Assembly: GCA_003339605.1 (NCBI GenBank)
Contig: QOVW01000072.1
Coordinates: forward strand, 1-43,047
Source: Spirobacillus cienkowskii
Lineage (GTDB): Bacteria; Bdellovibrionota_B; Oligoflexia; Silvanigrellales; Silvanigrellaceae
Length of the DNA stretch: 43,047 nucleotides
Reading direction: 5' to 3'
Below are positions 32,877 to 42,960 of this stretch, in pieces. Made by a program: the position numbers and the translations under genes. The stretch's first letter is position 1, and every line of letters starts with the position of its first letter. Below the pieces are notes generated by a model. It worked only from the letters and a program-made list of their open reading frames with translations, was not told the origin of the DNA and did no database searches.

Positions 32877-32904
32877 AACATATTATCTGAACTTATTGGG
32901 TCAA
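32877..32904 (-). promoter_or_regulatory. Promoter of the nfu-mrp operon
   Basis: On the - strand: TTGACC (32904-32899), a 16-bp spacer and TATGTT (32882-32877), about 60 bp upstream of the nfu start. Good -35, moderate -10. Confidence 0.45.
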
Positions 32905-32961
32905 GGGGAACTTGATGATGATATTTGATCTTAATCATAAATTTTAATAGGATAAATCAAC

Positions 32962-34386
32962 TTGTATTATATAAATATTTGTTTTAATAGGGATTTTTTA
33001 TTTAAAAATAATTTTCTTATATATCAATGTTTTACATTTTTAAGTCTCTCTTTGCTGAGCTACGCTTCAGCACAAGATAAAATTGCGCTCAACGATAAAC
33101 TAGATATCAGTTACGGGCTTGATTTTAAAGCGGATGCAACGTCTGGTGTAAACACTATATTTAAAGGTGAAGAGGTTGACCAACAACTCGAAAATCAAGC
33201 AACAAGTGCTGAGGCTTATAAACCAAATTTTCTTTCTGCGCGTTTAGGACTCAATTTAAAAAACACTGGGGAGTTGCAAACTCGTTTTGATTATTATTGG
33301 ACAAAATCGATTAACTACAATTTATTTCCTAATAGCTATCCAAAAAGAAGGCTTTTATTAAGGGATTTTTATGTAAAAATTCATTTACCATTTACAGATT
33401 ATTCTATATGGGCTGGAAAAAGAACGTTTGAGTTTGACGATATTTCTGCATTTCAAATTGCAAACCCATTTAATCAAATTGGATTAATTGGAGCAGGAAT
33501 CGATTCCTCAGTATTTCAAATTGCAGTGGCTGTTAATAAAGAGACAGTGTTGTCGAAAGGGAAAGATTTATCTGGAAATTATATATTAGATGCTAATGGT
33601 ACAAATGTTTTATATTCAAATGACGATTATCTTGCTACTTTATTTATGAGTGGCCGATTTATACTTTCAGAAGGCAAAATTTTTCAACCAATTTTTTCTT
33701 TACGATATTATCGAAGTTATCAAAAAGACAATATTTTAAATGTTAAAAAAGAATTAATTTATCCTACATCTTCAATGATAATTGGAGGTGTGTATTTAAG
33801 ACCTTTAAATAATAGTGTTAAGGGAACAACTACAATTTGGTTTTCAACATATCCATACAATGGTTTTGATAATTCTAATACAAAATATCTTGGTGAAGAC
33901 AGAATTCCTTTAAACTATCCACAAAATATTATTGGACTTTCTGATTCTTCAGAGTTTATGTTCACTAAAAATTTTGGTTTAATAACAGGTATCATAATTT
34001 TAAATAATACCTATTCAAAGGATCTTCCTGTTTTAAAAATTACTGATGATAAAAATAGATTAAGTCCAAATGGCACAGAAACTTCACGTAATACAAATAG
34101 AGTTGGAGTTGTTTTGCAACCTTTGGTTTTTTTAACTAAAAATATTTATTTTGGTTTAGATACAAATTTAAATTATGTTTCTAAAAAATTAATTGCAACA
34201 GACGCTAATTCTATTATTGTAACTCCATTAATTAAATTTATGTTTGAAGGTCATTTGCAATCAAAAAATTATTTTTATCTTAGTTTAAATTATGGTTTGT
34301 ACGACTGGAACATAAAAGAGCTTCCTGGTGGGGCAAAGTCGAGGGTTTTATTAACTACACAAGCAGGGATTTCAATTAGTTTTTAA
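32962..34386 (+). CDS. LamB-like outer-membrane porin
   Basis: The 474-residue product has a long signal peptide (cleavage after SYASA at about 37) and many alternating beta strands. The block YSIWAGKRTFEFDDISAF and then GLIGAGIDSSVFQI matches the maltoporin pattern (WAGKRxYQRxD, GxGAGIE). It also shows strands ending in TTQAGISISF with the C-terminal Phe typical of outer-membrane barrels. Sugar specificity is not readable. The only in-frame start near the signal sequence is TTG at 32962, 8 nt after AGGA. It faces a convergent gene 23 bp away. The distal part is markedly AT-rich. Confidence 0.78.
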   Translation: MYYINICFNRDFLFKNNFLIYQCFTFLSLSLLSYASAQDKIALNDKLDISYGLDFKADATSGVNTIFKGEEVDQQLENQATSAEAYKPNFLSARLGLNLKNTGELQTRFDYYWTKSINYNLFPNSYPKRRLLLRDFYVKIHLPFTDYSIWAGKRTFEFDDISAFQIANPFNQIGLIGAGIDSSVFQIAVAVNKETVLSKGKDLSGNYILDANGTNVLYSNDDYLATLFMSGRFILSEGKIFQPIFSLRYYRSYQKDNILNVKKELIYPTSSMIIGGVYLRPLNNSVKGTTTIWFSTYPYNGFDNSNTKYLGEDRIPLNYPQNIIGLSDSSEFMFTKNFGLITGIIILNNTYSKDLPVLKITDDKNRLSPNGTETSRNTNRVGVVLQPLVFLTKNIYFGLDTNLNYVSKKLIATDANSIIVTPLIKFMFEGHLQSKNYFYLSLNYGLYDWNIKELPGGAKSRVLLTTQAGISISF

Positions 34387-34404
34387 AAATTTAATTTAAA
34401 TTTT
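34386..34404. terminator. AT-only bidirectional hairpin between convergent genes
   Basis: AAAATTTAA and TTAAATTTT (9 bp each side of a single T) lie between the porin stop and the DnaC-like stop, followed on the + strand by T-rich sequence (AATTTTTATTTATTTTT). The stem contains no GC pair, so it is a weak candidate. Confidence 0.35.
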
Positions 34405-34409
34405 AATTT

Positions 34410-35603
34410 TTATTTATTTTTGGATGCATATAAACTTAAAAAATCTTTGCCTACAAATTTTCGATAACTTGGTAATTCTGTAAAGTCTATAAACTCTGAA
34501 ACCTCATAAATACGTTCATACATTCGAGCGCCAATTCTTTGAATGAGAGTTTGAGTCCAAAATGATTCATGCACAGGAATACTCGATTTTATTTGATCAC
34601 CCCAATAGTTTGAATTATGAGTTGTTCGAGGGATTTCTTTGTCATCATATTTAAGCTGTTGTGGTAAATAATTAGTTGTAAGAATAGTTATTTTTTTAGC
34701 GTTGTAGCGAGAATTGATCAAATCATCAAGTTTTTCTAATTGCCATTCGTTTTCATTTCTGCCTTTTCCGAGTTCATCAATAACCAGTATGTCAACATCT
34801 CTTAGTTGTTTAAGTAAATGTTCTCCAGATTTTTTTTGATCGTATTCGGCTTTAATTTGATTTAACAAAAACTGAAAATCAACAAAACGTCCAGTAAAAC
34901 CAAAATTAATAATAACCATTTTTAAAGCCGCAACGGCAAGTAAAGTTTTGCCAGATCCAACAGGCCCAAATAAAGTAACAAAGTATTTTTGGTTTGTTGC
35001 TTGTTGTGAAATTGCTGTAGAAGCGAGTTGAAAACAAAGTTTTTGGACTCTTTGAATGTTTTCAATTAATTTTTTTGTTTGATTTTCTGTTAAATGATTA
35101 TGTTTAAACGAATTTATTTCTGCTTCCACATATTTACTAGGAATTTCGGCGTTATTTAATAGTGTCACCAAACGTTCTGTATGCGTACACGAACAGGTAT
35201 TTGGGCTTAAATCTTCGCAAACATGTTCAAATTCACCATCTTCTGTTTCAAATACATGCACACGGTTTAATATTCTATGTCCTGTTCCGTCACATAATTG
35301 GCAATTTAAACGCGGATTGCATGCAGGACATACAGCATAACGCAGACCTTTTTGTGTGTTTTCAATATAAATCGGCTCACCAGCTTCTGTTGTTTTTTCT
35401 GGAGATTCGCCGTCTTCATCAATGTCTTCAGCATCATTTTCATAATTAAAAGCATCTTCATTGGAAGCCGCATATTCTTTTCCGCATAAACAGCGTGTAG
35501 AAGTTTTGTTCGGTTGTTGTTCTTCTGTTTCTTCTAATTCTCGTTGTTCAGCCAAACTTTGTAAAGATAAAAAAATCTCTTCGATGGTTCGTTCTGAATG
35601 CAT
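34410..35603 (-). CDS. DnaC/IstB-type AAA+ ATPase with N-terminal cysteine clusters
   Basis: Residues 1-35 are acidic and helical. Cysteine pairs then follow: CLC (38-40), CPAC (92-95), CQLCDGTGHR (101-110, DnaJ zinc-finger-like) and CSC (137-139), an apparent zinc-binding module. The AAA+ part begins at about 145: Walker A LFGPVGSGKTLL (211-222), Walker B ILVIDELGKGRNENEW (272-287) and sensor 1 ITILTTNYLP. This fits helicase-loader ATPases related to DnaC, IstB and DnaI. There is no transposase next to it, so a host replication or loading role is more likely than an IS accessory. A small partner gene starts 10 bp upstream, and its last segment may be co-transcribed with it. Confidence 0.82.
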   Translation of the reverse strand: MHSERTIEEIFLSLQSLAEQRELEETEEQQPNKTSTRCLCGKEYAASNEDAFNYENDAEDIDEDGESPEKTTEAGEPIYIENTQKGLRYAVCPACNPRLNCQLCDGTGHRILNRVHVFETEDGEFEHVCEDLSPNTCSCTHTERLVTLLNNAEIPSKYVEAEINSFKHNHLTENQTKKLIENIQRVQKLCFQLASTAISQQATNQKYFVTLFGPVGSGKTLLAVAALKMVIINFGFTGRFVDFQFLLNQIKAEYDQKKSGEHLLKQLRDVDILVIDELGKGRNENEWQLEKLDDLINSRYNAKKITILTTNYLPQQLKYDDKEIPRTTHNSNYWGDQIKSSIPVHESFWTQTLIQRIGARMYERIYEVSEFIDFTELPSYRKFVGKDFLSLYASKNK

Positions 35604-35613
35604 GATAATTCAC

Positions 35614-35883
35614 CTAGTACTCTGAAGATTTTAATAATATTGCATGAACTTTACGGTAAACGGGTAAAAGTGAATTAGGAAAATTTTTAGATTTCTGTTT
35701 ACACTCTTCGGCGTATTCATGCATAACATTTGCAATAAATTCGGCCTTAATTCCAAATAATTCCCAAGACTTTAAAATATCTAAATCTGCTGCAGACAAT
35801 GATAACCCTTTACCACGAAGCTCAATAAACAAATGAGCAAGCATTGCATAATCTGAAAACTGAACTTTTACTGATGAATTCAT
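35614..35883 (-). CDS. Small helical protein upstream of the DnaC-like ATPase
   Basis: The 89-residue protein contains LSLSAADLDILKSWELFGIK (27-46) followed by AEFIANVMHEYAEECKQKSK. The pattern LSxxDxxxLxxWxxxGIxxxxI is one I associate with short proteins encoded next to DnaC-like ATPases in several proteobacteria-like lineages. It resembles a minimal DnaD/primosomal helper in layout. It sits 10 bp before the ATPase gene and is thus probably its partner, for example in helicase loading. This is inference from context. Confidence 0.7.
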   Translation of the reverse strand: MNSSVKVQFSDYAMLAHLFIELRGKGLSLSAADLDILKSWELFGIKAEFIANVMHEYAEECKQKSKNFPNSLLPVYRKVHAILLKSSEY

Positions 35884-35943
35884 AATAAACGCTTTATAAA
35901 ATTACTGCTTAAAGTAATTTAAATTAATGTTATTTTAAATAAG

Positions 35944-37255
<1,312 letters not shown>

Positions 37256-37287
37256 TTAAGCAAAACAGCGATTCTGCTACCCTGTCT

Positions 37288-37316
37288 GTTATGCAATAAA
37301 TTCGGCACCTCATCAA
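37288..37316 (-). promoter_or_regulatory. Candidate eno promoter
   Basis: On the - strand: TTGATG (37316-37311), a 17-bp spacer and CATAAC (37293-37288), about 57 bp before the eno ATG. An inverted repeat at 37307-37323 (ACCTC, then GAGGT) covers its -35 element and could be an operator. Confidence 0.4.
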
Positions 37317-37387
37317 TAGAGGTCTAAATAGAGATCATCTATTGCCTGTTACAGGCTAGCTTTATTGTATTTTTTTTATGGCGGCTA

Positions 37388-37415
37388 TTGACTTGTCTAA
37401 TGATTTCCTTATATT
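37388..37415 (+). promoter_or_regulatory. Promoter of the HU gene
   Basis: TTGACT (37388-37393), a 16-bp spacer and TATATT (37410-37415) lie about 120 bp upstream of the HU start. Good match to the vegetative consensus. Confidence 0.5.
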
Positions 37416-37534
37416 TAAGTAACAGGAGCATGCAGATCTTCCATTTTTTTTAAAACTTGCGTCAGTTTTGGCGGTTAAAATGGTTTAGACATTTTTGCTC
37501 TTGTTGTTTTTTCTCACCAAAGGAGGCGTTCTCT

Positions 37535-37882
37535 ATGGCTAAGCCAGAAACAGTTTCTACTAGTCAAATGATTGCAAATGTTGCTGCGAAATTTGACCAA
37601 CTTCCAAAGAAAATTACTAAGGAAGTGATTGCTGATTTTTTAAATACAGTCGAAATCGAAGTGGCTTCTGGAAAGAAACTTCGAATCGATAAAATAGGTA
37701 TTCTTCAAGTTAAGGAAAGAGCGCCTCGTATGGGACGGAATCCGCAAACTGGCGAAGAAATTAAGATTCCTGCATCTAAAAAGATTGCCTTTCGCGCGGC
37801 AAAATCTTTAAAAGAGCAAGTGACAGGTTCCCGTTCTGTTGTTAAAGCAAAGAAATCTGTTTCGGCAAAAAAGAAAAAATAA
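37535..37882 (+). CDS. HU-family nucleoid protein with lysine-rich tail
   Basis: HU proteins bind and bend DNA as dimers. The 115-residue product shows an HU fold: MIANVAAKFDQLPKKITKEV (11-30), IEVASGKKLRIDKIGILQVK, and the DNA-binding arm ERAPRMGRNPQTGEEIKIPA with the conserved RNPxTG (the proline that intercalates). A tail of about 20 residues follows (VVKAKKSVSAKKKK), resembling histone H1-like extensions of some bacterial HU proteins. I chose ATG at 37535, preceded by AAAGGAGG; an upstream ATG gives a Cys/Phe-rich leader with no HU similarity. A strong terminator follows at 37911. Confidence 0.92.
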   Translation: MAKPETVSTSQMIANVAAKFDQLPKKITKEVIADFLNTVEIEVASGKKLRIDKIGILQVKERAPRMGRNPQTGEEIKIPASKKIAFRAAKSLKEQVTGSRSVVKAKKSVSAKKKK

Positions 37883-37910
37883 TTAATTTACAAAGCAATT
37901 ATTTTTTAAG

Positions 37911-37938
37911 GCAAGCTTTTTGAAGCTTGCTTTTTTTT
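37911..37938 (+). terminator. Strong intrinsic terminator after the HU gene
   Basis: GCAAGCTT (37911-37918) pairs with AAGCTTGC (37923-37930) across a 4-nt loop and runs directly into eight T residues. It begins 28 bp after the HU stop. The best terminator in the window. Confidence 0.88.
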
Positions 37939-38098
37939 ATTAAAAATATACTAAATTTTAAAATTTTAATTTCATTTTTTTATTTATAAAATTTAAAAAA
38001 AATAAAATTATGTGATACTTTTTATTTTTATAGCAAAGAGGTCTTTTTTTTGTAAAGTAGATTATTAAAATTTTTAAATTATATCATTAAGGATTTTT

Positions 38099-40117
38099 AT
38101 GAAAATTGTGTTAAAAAAATGCATTTTATTAATATCTTTTTTTAATTTTAGTATTTATTCTCAAGAATTTTTAACAATTCCTGAAAATATGTTTGAAGTA
38201 CCAAATCGTAGAAATTTTAATTTGAATCATTTAATTTCTCCATGCGAAGATTTTTTTAGCTATGTTTGTTCAGATGAAATATCAAAATTTAGAATTCCTG
38301 AAACTAAAAATAAATATATTTTTAGTTTTGATGATTCTGCAGAAAGGATTAAACAAAAAAGAATTAATTATGTTCAATCATTATTGAGTCAAACAAATTT
38401 AAATAAAAGAAGTAAAATGATTAAAAATTTTTACAACTCATGTATGAATGAGTCAAAAAGATTGTTAGATGAAAAAAAACTTGTTAATGATAATTTAGAA
38501 TTAATTTCTTTTTTAAATAAAGAAGAAATTTTACAATTATTTGCTAAAGATTCTATAAAAGGAGAAGGGGATCTTATTATTGTATCTGATGCAGTGAATA
38601 AACTTGATAAAAATTTAAAAGATATAATATTTTTATATTCTATGAATTTAGAGGCAAAAGAATATTATACAGATAAAGAATTACTAGATGACTATAAAAA
38701 AATAATTAATAAATATTTTAAAGATATAGGTCTTAATGATTCAGAAAATCTTTCAAATTTTGTAATTAATTTTGAAACTCAAATAGCAGAGGTTTTTCCA
38801 AGTAACGAAGATTCTGGTGATGTTATTACTGAAGATAATATAGTGTCTCGAGAGTTTTTGATTAATGAATATAAAAATTTATACTTTCAAATTATGTTAG
38901 AAAAAATACCAAAAAATATTAAAGTAAATTTAGTAACTAAAGAAGTTATGTCTAAAATAAATTCTTTACTAGAAGATGCAACTGTTGAAGAAGTAAGAGC
39001 ACTAGCTGTTTGGAATAAGGTAAATTTATTGTTTTTAAAATATTCACATCCAGATCTTTATAACAAAGTTAGAATTTTTAATAATAAACATTTTGGTAGA
39101 GCGTTAGCGGAGTCAGAAAAAAGTATACAATGTACTATAGAGACTTCTGGTTACTTAGAAAGGAGCATAGATTTTGAAATAGTAAAAAATGATTATAAAG
39201 ATTTTCCAGTTCATAGAATTAAAAATATAGTATCTAAAGTTCATCAAGCTTCAATTGAAAAAATTAAAAACAATAAATGGTTATCAGAAAATGCAAAGAA
39301 AAAAGCTGTTAGTAAAATTGAGAACATGAAGTTTAAGCTTGTAAAACCACAAAATATTGCTGAATGGGATTTAGAACCAATTATTAATCTTAGTGATGAT
39401 ATGTTTATTACTAATATTAGAAGAATTGCGATAGCAAATATGAGAAAATTACTAAAAAATGTTAACACAAATGATAAAATTGAAAGGTGGCAAATGTCTC
39501 CATTGTCACCAAATGCATATTATGAATTTTCTTATAATCATTTTGTATTGCCGTTAGGCATATTGCATCCTCCTTTTTATGATGACACAAAGTCAGATAT
39601 TATTAATTTAGGCTCTTTAGGCATGATTGTAGGTCATGAAATAGGTCATGAAATAGGTCATGAAATAGGTCATGCAATTGATGAAATTGGTTCAAAGTAT
39701 AATGAATCTGGTCAAATGTCTCCGTGGATGACAGATGTTGATTTAAAAAAATTTAAAAGAAAATCAAAAAAAATGATTTCATTTTTTAATAATGATGGCG
39801 TTAATGGAAAACTAACTCTTGGAGAAAATATTGCAGATCAATTTGGTTTGAATAATGCATTTAATGCTGCATTTCCAAATAAAAAAATAAGTGATAACCA
39901 AGATAAAAGAGACTTTTTTATACAGTTTGGAAGGTTGTTTTGTGGTGTAGTTCAGCCAAATTATAGACCGCATTTGTTAAAAACAGATGACCATGCACCT
40001 GTAGATGTTAGAATTAATAATCAAGTTAAGCTATCAAAAGATTTTGAAGAAGCATTTTTTTGCAAAAAAGAAGATCCTATGACACTACAAGAAAAAGAAA
40101 GAATTTCTTTATGGTAA
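38099..40117 (+). CDS. Exported M13 (neprilysin-like) zinc metallopeptidase with repeated HExxH
   Basis: M13 enzymes cleave peptides outside the cytoplasm. Signal peptide: residues 1-21 (SIYS end). The N-terminal PF05649-like region includes SPCEDFFSYVCSDE, IKNFYNSCMN and further helical blocks. The catalytic part has the substrate-site NAYYEFSYNHFVLPLGILHPPFY, then GHEIGHEIGHEIGHAID (512-528), the third zinc ligand Glu576 in LGENIADQFGLNNAF, and a C-terminal FFCKKEDPM ending in W. In usual family members the zinc motif occurs once (GHEIxHxFD); here a 12-bp DNA repeat gives three overlapping HEIGH motifs and two extra 4-residue units. Whether the enzyme is active is uncertain. Very AT-rich; stands alone. 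Confidence 0.9.
   Translation: MKIVLKKCILLISFFNFSIYSQEFLTIPENMFEVPNRRNFNLNHLISPCEDFFSYVCSDEISKFRIPETKNKYIFSFDDSAERIKQKRINYVQSLLSQTNLNKRSKMIKNFYNSCMNESKRLLDEKKLVNDNLELISFLNKEEILQLFAKDSIKGEGDLIIVSDAVNKLDKNLKDIIFLYSMNLEAKEYYTDKELLDDYKKIINKYFKDIGLNDSENLSNFVINFETQIAEVFPSNEDSGDVITEDNIVSREFLINEYKNLYFQIMLEKIPKNIKVNLVTKEVMSKINSLLEDATVEEVRALAVWNKVNLLFLKYSHPDLYNKVRIFNNKHFGRALAESEKSIQCTIETSGYLERSIDFEIVKNDYKDFPVHRIKNIVSKVHQASIEKIKNNKWLSENAKKKAVSKIENMKFKLVKPQNIAEWDLEPIINLSDDMFITNIRRIAIANMRKLLKNVNTNDKIERWQMSPLSPNAYYEFSYNHFVLPLGILHPPFYDDTKSDIINLGSLGMIVGHEIGHEIGHEIGHAIDEIGSKYNESGQMSPWMTDVDLKKFKRKSKKMISFFNNDGVNGKLTLGENIADQFGLNNAFNAAFPNKKISDNQDKRDFFIQFGRLFCGVVQPNYRPHLLKTDDHAPVDVRINNQVKLSKDFEEAFFCKKEDPMTLQEKERISLW
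39632..39679 (+). repeat. 12-bp tandem repeat inside the zinc-binding motif
   Basis: GGTCATGAAATA occurs three times without change at 39632, 39644 and 39656, followed by a fourth unit GGTCATGCAATT at 39668. Each unit encodes Gly-His-Glu-Ile (the last Gly-His-Ala-Ile), so copy-number changes stay in frame. Confidence 0.97.
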
Positions 40118-40172
40118 ATATTTTAAGTTTTTGATAGAATTTTTTTTAAATCATAACACAATATTTTCTTTG

Positions 40173-40201
40173 TTGTGCCTGATTTTGTTCAGTGGTAATA
40201 A
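40173..40201 (+). promoter_or_regulatory. Candidate valS promoter
   Basis: TTGTGC (40173-40178), a 17-bp spacer and TAATAA (40196-40201) lie about 30 bp before the valS start, leaving a short leader. Moderate match. Confidence 0.35.
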
Positions 40202-40233
40202 ATGCGGGTATGTTTTAAGCAAAGGAGCTGCCC

Positions 40234-42900
40234 GTGACAAAATTTGAAGCTTTTACAAAAGCCTTCGATCCCGCAAATACAGAACCAAGATTAAGAAATT
40301 ACTGGGATAAAAATAGCTTTTACCAATCTAAACGCAATGCAAACAAAAAGCCTTATACCATAGTGATGCCTCCTCCAAACGTCACGGGCGACCTTACAAT
40401 GGGTCATATGATGTTTACGCTACAAGATATTTTAATCCGCTGGCATCGAGCTAAAGGGTATGAGGCATGTTGGATTCCGGGGACAGATCATGCAAGCATT
40501 GCCACAGAAGCCAAGGTTACAAAAATGCTTTCAGAAATGGGCATTTCTAAAAAAGAAATTGGCCGCGAAAAATTTTTGGAACATGCTTGGGAATGGAAAC
40601 AAAAATACGGTTCACGCATAGAAGATAGTCTCAAAACCTTAGGGATTAGCTGCGATTGGTCGCGTAATACGTTCACAATGGATAAAAAATATTCGCAAGC
40701 TGTGATGAAAGCAATTGTAAAGCTTTATCACGATGGACTTATTTATAAAAGTCACCGTCTTGTCAATTGGTGTCCAGTTAGCCAGTCTGTTATTTCTGAC
40801 GAAGAGGTGATTCCAGAAGAACGCAATGGATCGCTGTGGCATATTCGTTACGTTGTAGAAGACAATCCTAAAGAGTTTTTGGTTGTTGCCACAACGCGTC
40901 CAGAAACTTTATTTGGTGATTTGGCGTTAGCAGTTCATCCAAGCGATGATCGCTATGCACATTTTATTGGTAAAAATGTTATAGTCCCTGTTTGTAACCG
41001 TAAAATTCCTGTTATTGCCGATCATTATGTTGAAAAAGAATTTGGTACTGGAATAGTTAAAATCACTCCTGCTCACGATATGAACGACTTTGAGGTTGGA
41101 AAACGACACAACCTCGGTTTACTTAATATTATGCATCCCGATGCTCGCTTAAACGATAACGTTCCCGAAAATTATAGAGGGCTCGATCGTTATGTTGCAC
41201 GCAAACAACTTGTTGCAGAATTGCACGAAATTGGTTTGCTCGATAAAATTGAGCCCCATAAACTTGTTGTGGGTATTTCTGAGCGCGGTAATGTGCCAAT
41301 TGAGTATTATTTAAGTGAACAATGGTACATTAAAATGGATAAATTCGCAGAATTAACTCTTAATGCTACCCGTTCGGGGCGGTTAAAATTAATTCCTGCG
41401 CATCAAGAAAAAACCTGGGAACATTGGCTCACAAATATTCAAGACTGGTGCATTTCTCGCCAATTATGGTGGGGGCACCGCTTGCCAATGTACACGTGCA
41501 ATCAATGTTCGCATGTGCATTGCGAAGAACTGGCACCATTAAAATGTAAAAAATGTGAACATCCAGAACTCACTCAAGATTCTGATGTTCTTGATACCTG
41601 GGCAAGTTCTTGGCTTTGGCCTTTTGGAGTGCATAATTGGGCAAATCCGTCAGAAGAAGAAAAGCTAGATCTAGAATATTATTATCCAACTAAAGTTATT
41701 GTTACTGGTGCAGATATTATTTTCTTTTGGATAGCGCGTATGGTGATGGCTGGAGAATATTTTACAGGGGAAACTCCATTTCAACACTGTTACTTTACTC
41801 CAATTGTACGCGATTCTGTTGGTCGTAAAATGAGTAAGTCTCTTGGTAATTCTCCTGATGTTGCCGGTATTATGGCAAAATATGGCACCGATGCCATGCG
41901 CTTTTCGCTGGTAAATCAAATTGTCACTGGGCAAGATATATTTTGGAGTGATTCGTGTTGCGAACTTGGTAAAACATTTGCAAACAAAATATGGAATGCA
42001 GCAAGATTTCTTACAATGCAAGCAGAAAAATTAAATATAAATCCTGCGCATTATTGTTTTGAGCAACTTAAAAATAAATCATCAGATGTGATTAATGGCT
42101 GGATTACCAGTGAGTTTTTTGATGTGGTTCGTAAAGTTCATGATAATATGTCTCGCTATGAATTTTCTCAATACACAAGCACAATTTATGAGTTTGTATG
42201 GATGACGTATTGTGATTGGTTTGTAGAGCTGTTAAAGCCTCGCTTGGCAGATAATAATAACCAACCACTTGCAAAAGAAACATTAGAATTGGCATTTCAA
42301 GTTTTTGATGGAATTTTACGTTTACTGCATCCAGCTATGCCATTTATTACCGAAGAAATTTGGCAACAACTTAACAGTGAGCGTGATGGCAAAACGTTAG
42401 GGTTTGAAAAATTGCCAGAACCTACATCAACTATGATTGATGAAAACGCAATTGTGCATATGCGCGAAGTGCAGTCTGTCGTCATTGCTGTAAGAGCAAT
42501 TCGGGGTAACTTTAATATTCACCCAGCAACAGAATTAACTGTTTACTTAAAAGATGCAGCATCTCGTTTTGGTAATTTAATTGCGCAAATGGAAGCATTG
42601 GCAAAAGCGAAGTTTCATTTTTCTTCTGAGCAACAAGGTTTTTGTGCCCCAACTTGTGTTAATGGCTTAGAGATTTTTGTAAGTTTAGAAGGCTTGGTAG
42701 ATAGAAATGCAGAAAAAGAGAGACTTCTCAAAAAAATAGAAAAAATAAATAATACCATTGCCGGAATAGAAAAGCGTCTTAGCAATAAAGAGTTTACCAA
42801 TGGAGCGCCCGCTCATATTTTAGAAGGTGCAAAAAAACAGTTGCTCGATAATCAAAAAGAACTTGCGATGTTGCAAGAGTCGTTAAAGTTGCTTGAGTGA
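40234..42900 (+). CDS. valS: Valyl-tRNA synthetase
   Basis: ValS charges tRNA-Val. The 888 residues contain the class I HIGH block PPPNVTGDLTMGHM (46-59), an editing CP1 domain (TTRPETLFGDLALAVHP, GTGIVKITPAHDMNDFEVG), KMSKS exactly at 532-536 (GRKMSKSLGNSPD), an anticodon-binding domain and a C-terminal coiled coil (about 825-888). A zinc-ribbon-like insert CNQC (422-425) and CKKC (438-441) follows SRQLWWGHRLP. The start is GTG, 6 nt after AAAGGAG. It appears monocistronic. Confidence 0.97.
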   Translation: MTKFEAFTKAFDPANTEPRLRNYWDKNSFYQSKRNANKKPYTIVMPPPNVTGDLTMGHMMFTLQDILIRWHRAKGYEACWIPGTDHASIATEAKVTKMLSEMGISKKEIGREKFLEHAWEWKQKYGSRIEDSLKTLGISCDWSRNTFTMDKKYSQAVMKAIVKLYHDGLIYKSHRLVNWCPVSQSVISDEEVIPEERNGSLWHIRYVVEDNPKEFLVVATTRPETLFGDLALAVHPSDDRYAHFIGKNVIVPVCNRKIPVIADHYVEKEFGTGIVKITPAHDMNDFEVGKRHNLGLLNIMHPDARLNDNVPENYRGLDRYVARKQLVAELHEIGLLDKIEPHKLVVGISERGNVPIEYYLSEQWYIKMDKFAELTLNATRSGRLKLIPAHQEKTWEHWLTNIQDWCISRQLWWGHRLPMYTCNQCSHVHCEELAPLKCKKCEHPELTQDSDVLDTWASSWLWPFGVHNWANPSEEEKLDLEYYYPTKVIVTGADIIFFWIARMVMAGEYFTGETPFQHCYFTPIVRDSVGRKMSKSLGNSPDVAGIMAKYGTDAMRFSLVNQIVTGQDIFWSDSCCELGKTFANKIWNAARFLTMQAEKLNINPAHYCFEQLKNKSSDVINGWITSEFFDVVRKVHDNMSRYEFSQYTSTIYEFVWMTYCDWFVELLKPRLADNNNQPLAKETLELAFQVFDGILRLLHPAMPFITEEIWQQLNSERDGKTLGFEKLPEPTSTMIDENAIVHMREVQSVVIAVRAIRGNFNIHPATELTVYLKDAASRFGNLIAQMEALAKAKFHFSSEQQGFCAPTCVNGLEIFVSLEGLVDRNAEKERLLKKIEKINNTIAGIEKRLSNKEFTNGAPAHILEGAKKQLLDNQKELAMLQESLKLLE

Positions 42901-42922
42901 TTTTATTTTTTTGTTTTATCTA

Positions 42923-42951
42923 GTGACAATTTCCTCAAATATCTATACAAT
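42923..42951 (+). promoter_or_regulatory. Promoter of a gene beyond the right edge
   Basis: GTGACA (42923-42928), exactly 17 bp, then TACAAT (42946-42951): 10 of 12 consensus positions. The predicted start is at about 42958. It lies after valS and reads out of the window. Confidence 0.5.
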
Positions 42952-42960
42952 GCCAATTAA

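Noticed and set aside
34410-35603. IS21 accessory gene istB
   Set aside because: There is no istA-like transposase or terminal repeat nearby; the N-terminal cysteine clusters and small partner point elsewhere.
37344-37356. GCCTG-TTA-CAGGC as a terminator
   Set aside because: The stem is only 5 bp, no T-run follows directly, and it lies in an upstream region of two divergent genes.
37457-37534. Upstream extension of HU
   Set aside because: It adds a Cys/Phe-rich leader foreign to HU; AAAGGAGG precedes ATG 37535.
41671-42021. 116-codon antisense open frame inside valS
   Set aside because: It is a shadow of a conserved synthetase region with an implausible composition (many Cys, His and Asn).
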